A DNA stretch of 64,000 nt from Notolepis coatsorum (GCA_963971535.1 OZ020598.1:95359315-95423314), one strand, 5' to 3'; shown: positions 11,264-21,420, counted from the stretch's first letter. The notes: generated by a model not told the origin, from the sequence alone. Numbers and translations: made by a program.

Positions 11264-11781
11264 ACACAGCGGAGAATATGAAGGGAATCCGAGCCGAACG
11301 AGCGATAGGTTTCAATCATTAAGGATGTCCCCGCGGGATTCACATTTGCAATGCTGCGCGTTGTTAAAATAACCATTATAATGTGTACATCGCACTGAGC
11401 GAGCGCCACGGTATATATAACGTGCATTATTTAGGACAAAGTGAATTTAGTATCAGCATTTTGGGTCTATTTTACATTTCAAAAGACCCCTCTGGAAGAA
11501 TGGAGCACAAAAACGTAATTCAGAATGGTATAACGCAGATCCTAGGCTGTGGGAATAATTTCAGGAAACAAGCTGTCACTTTCTTTGCGGGGGCGTGGCT
11601 CTGCTTGATCCGGCTAACTTGAACTTAAACTCTGCTTTCGACCAGGCTCAAACTTTTGGATCTGTTGTCATGGTGATTTGAACAATCCAGGTACGGGGAA
11701 TCGGAAAGTCCGGCTTAAGTCAGACTTACCCGGAAGTTATCCGGCTAACTCAGTTATCCAGGTACGAGGAACGGGGCCCAG

Positions 11782-12417
11782 ATGAGTATAATGGACAAGG
11801 CTATAGAGAGGTCTGCTTCTCACCTTGTTGATGAACGCAATTGGTGTTTTAGCACCAGAAGAAAATCAGTTATTGCCACCGCTTCGCTCTCGTGAAATTG
11901 CCTGACGTGAGCAGCTCGCCTCTGTATACACATGCAGGCCTCAATCAAAATGCTGGAAGGTGGCTGGACTAGAGAAAGTGGCCGCCGCCGCCGACGGTTG
12001 TGGTCGTTTGTAGTCCGTCGTTGAGTTATGTTGGTACCTTGATTGCGTTGAGATATGTTGGTACATTGATTGCGATTGCGGAATAGCTTCCAAAAGAGTA
12101 GACACATGATCATGAAGGTCTCCATTGCGTCTCTTGATCTGTATGAAATCGACTTGTCTGTGTTATTGAATGACTTGTTGCGTACTAGATGACGCAAGTA
12201 TACCCTTGTGTTCATTGGCTCATAGGCGACACACACGCGCACACACGCCACCTGCTGTATCGGAGTGTTGCTCTCCACAATTGTGCCGGGAGCGCACCAA
12301 GACGAAGTGTGTACGCAAACTAGAGGGGGGAGAGGGGGGGGGCGGGGAGTTCGCATCAGATCTCGGAACGGACTAGAACGGAATGTAATGTAACCGAATT
12401 GGTGATTGAGAAAGGCC
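11782..12417. other. Unassigned sequence between Harbinger and piggyBac-like DNA
   Basis: A 178-codon minus-strand frame (12356-11820) with an Arg run and a segment PLSLVQPPSSILIEAC crosses this stretch. I do not recognise the protein, and it has no neighbouring exons I can support. The rest is unremarkable apart from a G-rich run near 12325-12346. Confidence 0.3.
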
Positions 12418-12805
12418 CCTAAGAGAATCGATTTTCAACTTGCGGCACCAGCGAGCATACGTACACATATACTATCGATAATCTAGCGTTTATTTGAAAA
12501 CGATTCATAAATAGGCTGAAAAATTACAACGTTCTAGAATATTCCAGTACAGGGCGTTTATCACGGAATCTTTTTATTTTCCTTGAGAACAAGGGCTTTT
12601 CAAAATGCTATAAAACGGAAATGAACCGATAAAAAAACAATCCGCTTCGACAATGTTGACTGGAAAACGAGTCATTGATAAGCGACGGGCAGATTAGATA
12701 CATAATTTAAAACATAGATTAGGCGTTATTAACGCTAACATTGAAGTGGATGCTGGGCATTCAAGCACTAAATCGTCTGCCCACTGCTGGCGCTGAAAGT
12801 GTTAA
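12418..12805 (+). mobile_element. piggyBac-like element, 3' part (group B)
   Basis: It ends GGCGCTGAAAGTGTTAA at 12805. It matches the element at 45579-46504 from AAGAGAATCGAT onward, including ATCTAGCGTTTATTTGAAAA, AATATTCCAGTACAGGGCG and GCGACGGGCAGATTAGA. The left part is missing. TTAA at the end is the piggyBac target site. Confidence 0.7.
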
Positions 12806-12867
12806 GCATGGATTCGAAACACGGATATATACGTGGCCCGTCCCGAATGTGTTAAGCTCTGCATTCA

Positions 12868-13155
12868 GGTCGACCCCCCTGCTGTGATGGATCACGGTTT
12901 ATGTGGGTTTTATTTTAGTTTATTCTAGTGTGCTTTAGATGTATTTAGATTTTTCTCTGGTGAGCTGTCAATCTGTTAACACCAGTTAATTGCCATGCGA
13001 CATGGCAGGTGTCTGGGCTTGATTGCCAACTAATTGGTGTCAGGTGTGCAGTGCCTTTAAGTGGGCTTGGTTGACTGTGTTCGGATGCTTGTCCATTTCA
13101 TGTTTTCCCTCAATAGTAGAGGAGTGTCCCAAGCTCATGCTTCTAGGGTTTTTTA
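12868..13155 (+). repeat. Dispersed repeat X, copy 1
   Basis: About 280 bp matching, in opposite orientation, 38262-37985: shared words include TCACGGTTTATGTGGGTTTT, GCAGGTGT..GGGCTTGATTGCCA, GTTGACTGTGTTCGGATGCT and AGAGGAGTGTCCC. Similarity ends near 13150. The following 100 bp (13156-13258) holds a common fish repeat word, ATTTATCCAGGAATGTCCCA. Both copies of X lie beside piggyBac-like ends. Class unknown. Confidence 0.75.
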
Positions 13156-13258
13156 TTTAATTTATTTATCCAGGAATGTCCCATTGAGATACAAGATCTC
13201 TTCTTCCAGGGAGTCCTGCCGAACATGGCACACAAGTGTCAACATAAAAACAAGGGCA

Positions 13259-13840
13259 TTAACACTTTCCGTGCCAGCCATGCGGTGCCTAGGAACCCTG
13301 TTGCGTGCCACCATTCTATTCAATGACAGAGCTCTCATATTTGCGAACGCATAAACTATATCTTAAATTATGGCAATGTGTCTAATATGGCCGTCGCTTA
13401 TCAATGACTTGTTTGCAGTCAACATTGTCTAAACGGATTGTTTTTTTTAATCGGTTAATTTCCGTTTTATACCATTTTGAAAAACGCTCGTTTTTTGTAA
13501 GTTTCCGGAAAAAATTAAGATTCTGTGATAAACGCCCTTTACTAGAATACACAAAACACGTTGTCATTTTCTGCCTATTTATGAATCGTTTTCAAATAAA
13601 CGCTAGATTATCGATAGTATGTGTACTTATGCACGCTATAGAAGCGGGCTGAAAATCGATTATCTTATTTCCTGATCGCACACACACACATATGGCACAC
13701 GCTGATATGTAGGTGAAAATAGCTCTGATTATCCCAAGACTGGTAAAATAGATTCCTTACATCAGATCAGATGTTCTCCAAAAAGATTATTCAAATTCCT
13801 GATAGTCATTCAAAATATCGATCGCGTTTATTGATCCAAC
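13259..13840 (-). mobile_element. piggyBac-like element, reversed and truncated (group B)
   Basis: It opens TTAACACTTTCCGTGCCA at 13259 and then runs as the reverse complement of the group B element at 45579-46504, past its GGTAAGGAATC segment (here reversed near 13750), to about 13840, where the kelch fragment begins. The other terminus is missing. Confidence 0.7.
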
Positions 13841-13842
13841 TC

Positions 13843-14242
13843 TGGGTACTGGAAACACATGGTGGAAATGGTGGTGAAGTCATTGAGGCCTCCGGCCACG
13901 AAGAGCAGGTCGTCCAACACCCTGAGGCTAAGGTTTGTTTTCACTGTCAAACCCTCCCACCACATAGACTTATCCTCTGTACGCAGCGACTCCCACTCCG
14001 GCACGCCTGCTGCTCATGGGGGCGATCAGAGTCCACTGGTTGATGGCTGGGCTGTAGCACTCAGCTGAAAGCAGACACTCCGCCCCGTTGTCGCCACCAC
14101 AGATGTAAACCTTGCCGTGGAGGGCTGTTGCCCCTGCGTCGCTCCTGTGCTCCAGCATGGGTGAGATCACTGTCCACTGGTTGGTTTCAGGCTTGTAGCG
14201 CTCGCCGGTGTTCAGTCGCATGTGTCCGTCAAACCCTCCCAT
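13843..14242 (-). pseudogene. Kelch-repeat gene fragment (KLHL10-like)
   Basis: On the minus strand a 90-codon frame from 14242 reads MGGFDGHMRLNTGERYKPET, then NQWTVISPMLEHRSDAGATA, KVYICGGDNGAE, SAECYSPAINQWTLIAPM and SSRRAGVGVAAYRG: two kelch blades with the GG and Y..NQW marks. After a stop near 13970 similarity resumes in a shifted frame (LRVLDDLLFVAGGLNDFTT) and runs into piggyBac-like DNA at about 13840. KLHL proteins are Cullin-3 adaptors; the blade sequence resembles the testis member KLHL10. BTB and BACK parts are absent. Confidence 0.7.
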
Positions 14243-14722
14243 GGCGTAGATACCTGGCCACCTGGCCTCAAAAGCATCAGCTGGCTTTGGACATCAAGGG
14301 TCCTTTTCCTCAAGAAGTATGTCTTCACCGTTTGCCAACCCCTGGACAGCCAGCGTGGCCTTGGAGTTGAAAGGTCATCTGGTGCAGACGTCTTGGGTCC
14401 TGATGTCCTGAACCTCAGTGTAACTGACACTGTCCTCTGGTGCAGAGACGTGTTGAGTCGTGACGTGTCCAGTCGTATGTGTCCGTCGAACCCTCCCATG
14501 GCGTAGATACCTGGCCACCTGGCCGCTGGCTTTGGACATCAAGGGACCTTTTCCTCAAGAAGTATCTCTTCACCGTTTGCCAACCCCTGGAAAGCCAGCG
14601 TGGCCTTGGAGTTGAAAGGTCATCTGGTGCAGACATCTTGGGTCCTGATGTCCTGAACCTCAGTGTAACTGACACTGTCCTCTGGTGCAGAGACGTGTTG
14701 AGTCGTGATGTCCTTCACCTCA
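14221..14722. repeat. 257-bp tandem duplication next to the kelch fragment
   Basis: Two copies, 14221-14477 and 14478-14722, both begin TGTGTCCGTC(A/G)AACCCTCC and share CCTTTTCCTCAAGAAGTAT, GTCATCTGGTGCAGAC and CTGACACTGTCCTCTGGTGC. The second lacks about 13 bp near its start. The minus strand of each start reads IYAMGGFDGH, a kelch edge, so the duplication took in a piece of the kelch gene. Confidence 0.85.
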
Positions 14723-14738
14723 GTGTAAATCCCTAGGT

Positions 14739-14875
14739 ATGAAGTCTAAACCTCCAGCCTTCATGGATAGAAACAAGTCCTACAGGGTGATGCCTGTACC
14801 CGAGTCTTCAGAGGAGGAGGAAGAGTGGAGCCCTCATCTGGAAAGACAGCATGGTCCTTCAGTGGTGAGAGCCCC
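14739..14875 (+). pseudogene. Unique 5' coding piece of the PRDM9-like remnant
   Basis: The ATG at 14739 opens MKSKPPAFMDRNKSYRVMPV, then PESSEEEEEWSPHLERQHGP, and runs in frame into unit 1 at VKRSTRG. It occurs once, so it marks the gene's own upstream coding region rather than the repeat unit. The acidic run and placement suit the linker before the SSXRD motif. The window shows no KRAB exon upstream; the next sequence 5' is the duplicated kelch-flanking DNA, so a true exon start or a splice acceptor near 14736 are both possible. Confidence 0.6.
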
Positions 14876-15561
14876 TGTCAAGAGGTCAACCAGAGGGAAT
14901 TCAGCTCCACATTCTGCTACTCAGAGTGGTGAGCCATCTACACCCATCATACCAGGGCTTCCACAGAGAGAAGAGGATAAGGTTTATATTAGAGGGAGAA
15001 ACTTGAGAAACCTGCCTAGGGTCGGTTACGAAGAACAGGAGGTTCCTGATGACGATCACTATTATTATTGCTATGGCTGTAAGGAGTTCTACCTTCACGA
15101 GTGTGACGTCCATGGTCCTCCTGTCTTTTACCCTAAAGTGGATGTGGTTCCAGGAGAGCGAGACAGAGCCAAGAAAACTCTCCCTCCAGACTTCCAGTTG
15201 AAGAAGTCTGGCATACCAGAGGCTGGTCTCGAGTGTTTTACTGTGGCAAGACAGAGCTTCCTGTAGGAACTCACTTTTGGCTGTATGAAGGGGACAAGGT
15301 AGAGGAGGAGGAAGCTGCCAAGAGTGGCTACTCCTGGATGATATACAAGGAAAAAAATTGTGACAAGTACATCGATACCAAGAGAGAGACTCATTCTAAC
15401 TGGATTAGGTATGTGAACAGAACCTAGTAGCATTTCAGCACCGTGGACAGATTCTCTACCGTTGTTGCTGTTCTGTCACTTCAGGAGAGGAGCTGCTGGT
15501 CTGGTATGGAGATGAGTACGCCGCACATCTGGGCATCATCTTCGATGAACTTTGGGACAAT
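14876..15561 (+). pseudogene. PR/SET unit 1
   Basis: In frame with the unique 5' piece up to GIPEAGL near 15227, where one base is missing compared with the other units (CTCGAG versus CTTGGAG), so the frame ends at 15266. Downstream the catalytic part (HFWLYEGD, then GYSWMIY) continues in another frame to the shared TAG TAG, followed by [11 protein letters not shown] and [15 protein letters not shown]. It has GLPQREED where the other units have GVPQREED. Confidence 0.8.
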
Positions 15562-16248
15562 TGTCAAGAGGTCAACCAGAGGGGATTCAGCTCCACATTC
15601 TGCTACTCAAGAGTGGTGAGCCATCTACACCCATCATACCAGGGGTTCCACAGAGAGAAGAGGATAAGGTTTATATTAGAGGGAGAAACTTGAGAAACCT
15701 GCCTAGGGTCGGTTACGAAGAACAGGGGGTTCCTGATGACTATCACTATTATTACTGCTATGGCTGTAAGGAGTTCTACCTTCACGAGTGTGACGTCCAT
15801 GGTCCTCCTGTCTTTTACCCTAAAGTGGATGTGGTTCCAGGAAGCGAGACAGAGCCAAGAAAACTCTCCCTCCAGACTTCCAGTTGAAGAAGTCTGGCAT
15901 ACCAGAGGCTGGTCTTGGAGTGTTTTACTGTGGCAAGACAGAGCTTCCTGTAGGAACTCACTTTTGGCTGTATGAAGGGGACAAGGTAGAGGAGGAGGAA
16001 GCTGCCAAGAGTGGCTCCTCCTGGATGATATACAAGGATAAAAAGAGTGACAAGTACATCGATACCAAGAGAGAGACTCATTCTAACTGGATTAGGTATG
16101 TGAACAGAACCTAGTAGCATTTCAGCACCGTGGACAGATTCTCTACCGTTGTTGCTGTTCTGTCACTTCAGGAGAGGAGCTGCTGGTCTGGTATGGAGAT
16201 GAGTACGCCGAACATCTGGGCATCATCTGCGATGAACTTTGGGACAAT
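15562..16248 (+). pseudogene. PR/SET unit 2
   Basis: Nearly identical to the other units but with an extra A in TACTCAAGAGTGG (about 15606) and a one-base loss at the VVPGERD site (about 15842), so no frame spans it. It reads VPDDYHYYYCYGCKEF where the others have DDH or DNH. It ends with the same VNRT, TAG TAG and SET-tail sequence. Confidence 0.8.
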
Positions 16249-16935
16249 TGTCAAGAGGTCAACCAGAGGGGATTCAGCTCCACATTCTGCTACTCAGAGT
16301 GGTGAGCCATCTACACCCATCATACCAGGGGTTCCACAGAGAGAAGAGGATAAGGTTTATATTAGAGGGAGAAACTTGAGAAACCTGCCTAGGGTCGGTT
16401 ACGAAGAACAGGGGGTTCCTGATGACGATCACTATTATTACTGCTATGGCTGTAAGGAGTTCTACCTTCACGAGTGTGACGTCCATGGTCCTCCTGTCTT
16501 TTACCCTAAAGTGGATGTGGTTCCAGGAGAGCGAGACAGAGCCAAGAAAACTCTCCCTCCAGACTTCCAGTTGAAGAAGTCTGGCATACCAGAGGCTGGT
16601 CTTGGAGTGTTTTACTGTGGCAAGACAGAGCTTCCTTTAGGAACTCACTTTTGGCTGTATGAAGGGGACAAGGTAGAGGAGGAGGAAGCTGCCAAGAGTG
16701 GCTCCTCCTGGATGATATACAAGGACAAAAAGAGTGACAAGTACATCCATACCAAGAGAGAGACTCATTCTAACTGGATTAGGTATGTGGACATAACCTA
16801 GTAGCATTTCAGCACCGTGGACAGATTCTCTACCGGTGTTGCTGTTCTGTCACTTCAGGAGAGGAGCTGCTGGTCTGGTATGGAGATGAGTACGCCGCAC
16901 ATCTGGGCATCATCTTAGATGAACTTTGGGACAAT
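16249..16935 (+). pseudogene. PR/SET unit 3, frame open to the shared stop
   Basis: The frame is open from before the unit to RYVDIT and the shared TAG at about 16799. Equivalents of the three human PRDM9 catalytic tyrosines are kept: in LYEGD (about 16659), in QILY (about 16832, next frame) and in LVWY (about 16880); the spacing of the last two (16 residues) matches human Y341-Y357. Unit-specific changes are PLGTHF for PVGTHF and IHTKRE for IDTKRE. Confidence 0.8.
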
Positions 16936-19361
16936 TGTCAAGAGGTCAACCAGAGGGGATTCAGCTCCACATTCTGCTACTCAGAGTGGTGAGCCATCTA
17001 CACCCATCATACCAGGGGTTCCACAGAGAGAAGAGGATAAGGTTTATATTAGAGGGAGAAACTTGAGAAACCTGCCTAGGGTCGGTTACGAAGACGATCA
17101 CTATTATTACTGCTATGGCTGTAAGGAGTTCTACCTTCATGAGTGTGACGTCCATGGTCCTCCTGTCTTTTACCCTAAAGTGGATGTGGTTCCAGGAGAG
17201 CGAGACAGAGCCAAGAAAACTCTCCCTCCAGACTTCCAGTTGAAGAAGTCTGGCATACCAGAGGCTGGTCTTGGAGTGTTTTACCGTGGCAAGACAGAGC
17301 TTCCTGTAGGAACTCACTTTTGGCTGTATGAAGGGGACAAGGTAGAGGAGGAGGAAGCTGCCAAGAGTGGCTACTCCTGGATGATATACAAGGACAAAAA
17401 GAGTGACAAGTACATCGATACCAAGAGAGACTCATTCTAACTGGATTAGGTATGTGAACAGAACCTAGTAGCATTTCAGCACCGTGGACAGATTCTCTAC
17501 CGTTGTTGCTGTTCTGTCACTTCAGGAGAGGAGCTGCTGGTCTGGTATGGAGATGAGTACGCCGCACATCTGGGCATCATCCTAATAGCCATAGCCAATA
17601 TTATAGTCAGACCACTCGCTCACTGTATTAATTTGTCCTTACTACATGGTGTGGTGCCAAAAAACATCAAAATTGGAAGAATAATACCCATTTATAAATC
17701 AGGTGACAAAAATAGTATTAATAATTACCGTCCAATATCCGTATTACCAGCTCTATCCAAAGTCTATGAGAGAGTTGTGTACAATAGATTAAGCGAATAC
17801 ACCACCAAGCTAGATATACTCACCAATTCACAATACGGCTTCAGGAAAAAAAGAACTACAAACATGGCAATATTAGACCTAATAGAAAAAATACATGATG
17901 CCATTGATCAGGGTGATTGTGGGGTGGGCGTTTTCCTGGATCTATCAAAGGCTTTTGACACCATTGACTTCACCATTCTACTTGGGAAACTACACCATTA
18001 TGGCATAAGGGGTCTGGCTCTCAACTGGTTCAGTAGCTATTTACATGGTAGGCAACAGTACGTCGATATAAAAAAATCACAAATCAATAAAAATGGACAT
18101 CAAATATGGGGTCCCCCAGGGGTCAATTCTAGGGCCTTTACTATTTATTCTCTATATAAATGACTTTGTCAACTCATCTGTACTTCTGCACAAAGTTATA
18201 TTCGCTGATGACACTAATTTGTTTCTGTCACATAAAAATCCACTCAAGCTACAAGATCTACTCAATACAGAACTACAAAAAGTGGACACCTGGTTCAAAT
18301 GCAACAAGTTATCACTAAATCTCAGCAAAACAAACTTTATTGTCTTCCACTCAAATCGGATGCACACACATCACATGTGCATAAAAATAAATGAAAAGGA
18401 GCTGTCAAGAGTGGCGTCCACAAAATTCCTGGGGGTCATCATCGATGAGTCACTCAACTTCAAATGCCACATAAAACACCTACAAACAAAACTGTCCAAA
18501 TATGTTGGCTTATTCTGCAAAATACGGCATTTTCTTCCCTTGCCTGCCCTTCTCACTTTATATAAAACCCTGTTTGAACCCCTCATTAATTACTGTAACG
18601 TCATATGGTGCAACACATACCCCAGCCATCTCAAAAAACTAGAAAGCCTTCAAAAGAGGGTACTACGAGTGCTGTCATGGTCCGGGTATCGAGCGCCCTC
18701 AAAGCCTCTTTTCCATCGCTTTGGTCTCCTGAGGCTCGCTGAATTTAACATTCATCAAAACGCATCAATTATGTATCAAGTTGTCAACAACATGAATCAC
18801 AGACTGTCTGAGCTTATCCCAGTCTGCCAACCACTGCACATCCACAACACAAGAAACAAGCATCTTATATCTGGCAAGAGGAGAAGGCTAAATTGTGCTA
18901 GCCTAAGCATAGCATGCAGGGGTCCACAGATCTGGAACAAGCTTGATGAAAATCTAAAAATGACTAATACCTTTAAAACCTTTAAAAAATCATTGAAAGA
19001 GGAACTGCTAAAATCATATCTCTAATTAAAATTATAACTTAGGAATAAATTTGTCTGTATTATGTATCTCTGTTATGTCAGTAGTAGGTAGGTGTGTAAA
19101 CCTACCCACGTTGCAGTTTTTTGTTTTGTTTTTGTTTGTTTGTTTTGTTTATTTTGTTATTGTTTTGTTTGTTCATATTCTGTTTGTATCTGTGTTCAGG
19201 CTCCCTCCAAAAGCTTTAAATAGCTTCTTGGGAGACCTGGCACATGCACACAATTTGCGACATGTTATCACATGAGGATACTCGCATGTAAAATGTATCG
19301 TGTGTGTGTGTGAATAAAAATTCAATTCAATTCAATCATCTTCGATGAACTTTGGGACAAT
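16936..19361 (+). pseudogene. PR/SET unit 4, split by a LINE
   Basis: The unit runs 16936-17580 and resumes 19340-19361 after the LINE insertion (ATCAT duplicated at 17576-17580 and 19335-19339). It has an in-frame 15-bp loss (GYEDDHYYY without EQGVP) and a 2-bp loss before the shared stop (TKRDSF). GVFYRGK replaces GVFYCGK. Confidence 0.8.
17581..19334 (+). mobile_element. LINE (Jockey/CR1 group), 5'-truncated, inserted in PR/SET unit 4
   Basis: Translation shows RT boxes [52 protein letters not shown] and FADDTN, then the C-terminal region (KFLGVIIDESLNFKCHIKHL to KEELLKSYL stop at 19025). One frameshift lies near 18105-18115, just before the VPQGS box. The 3' end has AATAAA and an (AATTC)n tail. 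Target duplication ATCAT. The catalytic ADD is kept. Confidence 0.85.
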
Positions 19362-20047
19362 TGTCAAGAGGTCAACCAGAGGGGATTCAGCTCCACATTC
19401 TGCTACTCAGAGTGGTGAGCCATCTACACCCATCATACCAGGGGTTCCACAGAGAGAAGAGGATAAGGTTTATATTAGAGGGAGAAACTTGAGAAACCTG
19501 CCTAGGGTCGGTTACGAAGAACAGGATGTTCCTGATGACAATCACTATTATTACTGCTATGGCTGTAAGGAGTTCTACCTTCACGAGTGTGACGTCCATG
19601 GTCCTCCTGTCTTTTACCCTAAAGTGGATGTGGTTCCAGGAGAGCGAGACAGAGCCAAGAAAACTATCCCTCCAGACTTCCAGTTGAAGAAGTCTGGCAT
19701 ACCAGAGGCTGGTCTTGGAGTGTTTTACTGTGGCAAGACAGAGCTTCCTGTAGGAACTCACTTTTGGCTGTATGAAGGGGACAAGGTAGAGGAGGAGGAA
19801 GCTGCCAAGAGTGGCTCCTCCTGGATGATATACAAGGATAAAAAGAGTGACAAGTACATCGATACCAAGAGAGAGACTCATTCTAACTGGATTAGGTATG
19901 TGAACAGAACCTAGTAGCATTTCAGCACCGTGGACAGATTCTCTACCGTTGTTGCTGTTCTGTCACTTCAGGAGAGGAGCTGCTGGTCTGGTATGGAGAT
20001 GAGTACGCCGCACATCTGGGCATCATCGTCGATGAACTTTGGGACAA
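19362..20047 (+). pseudogene. PR/SET unit 5, frame open to the shared stop
   Basis: An open frame from 19345 through SSXRD-like, knuckle and SET core ends at VNRT (19914). Unit-specific changes are EEQDVPDDNHYYY and KKTIPPDF. The catalytic tail [20 protein letters not shown] follows in the shifted frame and leads directly into the unique 3' sequence at 20048. Confidence 0.8.
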
Positions 20048-20240
20048 TAAGAGTTCTACTAAAGGAGTGAAGACCCAGTCTGTCAGTACTGCTACACCTC
20101 TGAGGTCTTCCTCCACAAACACATGAAGAGGATTCATCCAGCTGCTGAGAAGTGGACAGATCCGCACAGAGAGGCACCTCCTCTCAACCAGGCACTTTAT
20201 TGGGACCCTGTCTGCCCCGCCCCCCTGTGAGGTAATTAAA
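20048..20240 (+). pseudogene. Unique 3' end of the PRDM9-like remnant, zinc-finger-like
   Basis: Starting about 20069 one frame reads [20 protein letters not shown], then RIHPAAEKW. This matches in place and pattern the single C2H2 finger that follows the SET domain in PRDM9, but the C-to-H spacing is three residues short (C-x2-C-x9-H-x4-H). It is out of frame with the preceding DELWDN. No downstream finger array is seen. Confidence 0.6.
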
Positions 20241-20649
20241 TGAAAGAAGGTCATTAGTCAAATATCATCTGCAATTCATTTTAAGTGTTTGTTTCATCCT
20301 GTTTGGAGCACCAGATAGGTGGGGTTTACAACATAACCATGACTAGGAACCTGACTAGTTTACCAGTATAACAACATTTTCAGCTTACTTGAAATCACCG
20401 GCAGTTATCTGGTCCAGGTCAATCATCTGTGGCTTTGTTTCTCTACATGGAACACTGTCAGCTGGCTACTTTTACTATGCGTCCACTAGTCTCTTTCAGA
20501 GAGCTACCGTAAATCCTCTAATAGTGACCTGTATTCAATTAAAAACCGACTCTATTAATGACCGGGTGCGCTGTTGAAATAAGCAATTATAAGCCGACCT
20601 CATAATACAAGCCAGGTTACTAATATACGCATGAGCGAACCTCCCCTTA

Positions 20650-21420
20650 CTTCCGTATATGGAACACGGGTCGCACGTGTTTCAGTATGTTTCTTTATTG
20701 TTATGCTCTCAGTAATGCATACAGCTGCTAGCTCCTAGCTCACGCTAAGCCTTCTACCAGTCAGGGCCATATACGAAGATGCACCATCCGTTAGTCCTCA
20801 AACCTAGATGACAGTTCTTACATATTACCAGCAGGAGGGGTAATAACATCACCATAACATATCCCTTCTTATAAATGGTTAAGTTAACAAACACACTTAA
20901 TCATTACACTTTAACAGCCAGTAATGTAACAGAGTAACAGTAGCGTAATAAATCTATCCTTTCTTTCCTTCTCCTTAACATCAACATAATGACACAACAG
21001 GAACAGTCATCTCTTTTTTTCTTCTTTTTTACATAACAGTAAGTCCCAAAAGTCCATAGGCCTTTAGCCTTGGGTCGGTGAAGCCTGCGGGCTACAGATT
21101 GAGTCTTTCAGGTGGTCGCGACCAACGGCCGCTACGCAGTCGGGCAGCGGGCCTCTCGGTGCTTGACGGTGCTGCAGGTCAGTTTGTGGGCTGTGAGGCA
21201 CACCTGTCTGCCTGCCCCCCCCCCCGCCCCCACAGTCTAATCTCCTCCCCAGCCTCAGTGATGCCTTCTGCACAGTCAGGTCTGGGCAGATTCTGCTCAA
21301 GTGTCTCATCCTGAGGAGTTGAAACTCCCTCCCGCCTCTGTGCTGCCCATTCAGCCATCCGGAGGTCCACTCTGTTATGCCTATAGAGAGTCCCATCAAC
21401 ATCAACGAGGAATGAACGTG
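20650..21420 (-). mobile_element. LTR retrotransposon fossil (Ty3/Gypsy-like), 3' end only
   Basis: On the minus strand the end of a pol region is followed by a purine tract and a TG-starting LTR-like segment with an AATAAA signal, toward about 20650. Only this 3' portion is present; no gag, protease, RT or second LTR was seen. Broken and old; the family is inferred from the style of the pol end. Confidence 0.45.

Larger units (their letters stand above)
7647..11778. mobile_element. Complete two-gene PIF/Harbinger transposon, 4.13 kb
   Basis: The left end GGCCCCATTCCCCGTACC and the right end, reverse-complemented GGCCCCGTTCCTCGTACC, are inverted repeats of about 21 bp, flanked by CAG on both sides (7644-7646, 11779-11781). 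A 3-bp CWG duplication is a known Harbinger signature. Inside are the two expected convergent genes: a Myb/SANT-like protein (plus) and a DDE_Tnp_4 transposase (minus). TSD, TIRs and transposase are intact, so the insertion looks young. Confidence 0.9.
14739..20240 (+). pseudogene. prdm9: PRDM9-like gene remnant with five-fold repeated SSXRD-PR/SET block
   Basis: Unique 5' coding sequence (14739-14875), then five tandem units of about 687 bp (starts 14876, 15562, 16249, 16936, 19362), then unique 3' sequence with a zinc-finger-like piece. The block aligns by eye with PRDM9: SSXRD-like part ([12 protein letters not shown]), zinc knuckle (YCYGCKEFYLHECDVHGPP), SET core ([35 protein letters not shown]). 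PRDM9 is a meiotic H3K4/H3K36 methyltransferase that positions recombination hotspots. All units share the same loss between RYVNRT and VAFQHRG: two TAG codons and a frame change where human PRDM9 has about ten more residues. KRAB and the zinc-finger array are absent. A LINE splits unit 4. The block has no introns. Confidence 0.82.

Noticed and set aside
11820-12356. 178-codon minus-strand frame as a real gene
   Set aside because: No domain recognised and no exon partners; listed only as unassigned sequence.
13970-14242. Kelch frame as an intact host gene
   Set aside because: Only two blades, then a stop and frame change, no BTB or BACK, and truncation by piggyBac-like DNA.
19387-19920. 177-codon minus-strand frame opposite PR/SET unit 5, also seen opposite other units
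   Set aside because: Antisense shadow of the PR/SET coding frame without domain or start context.
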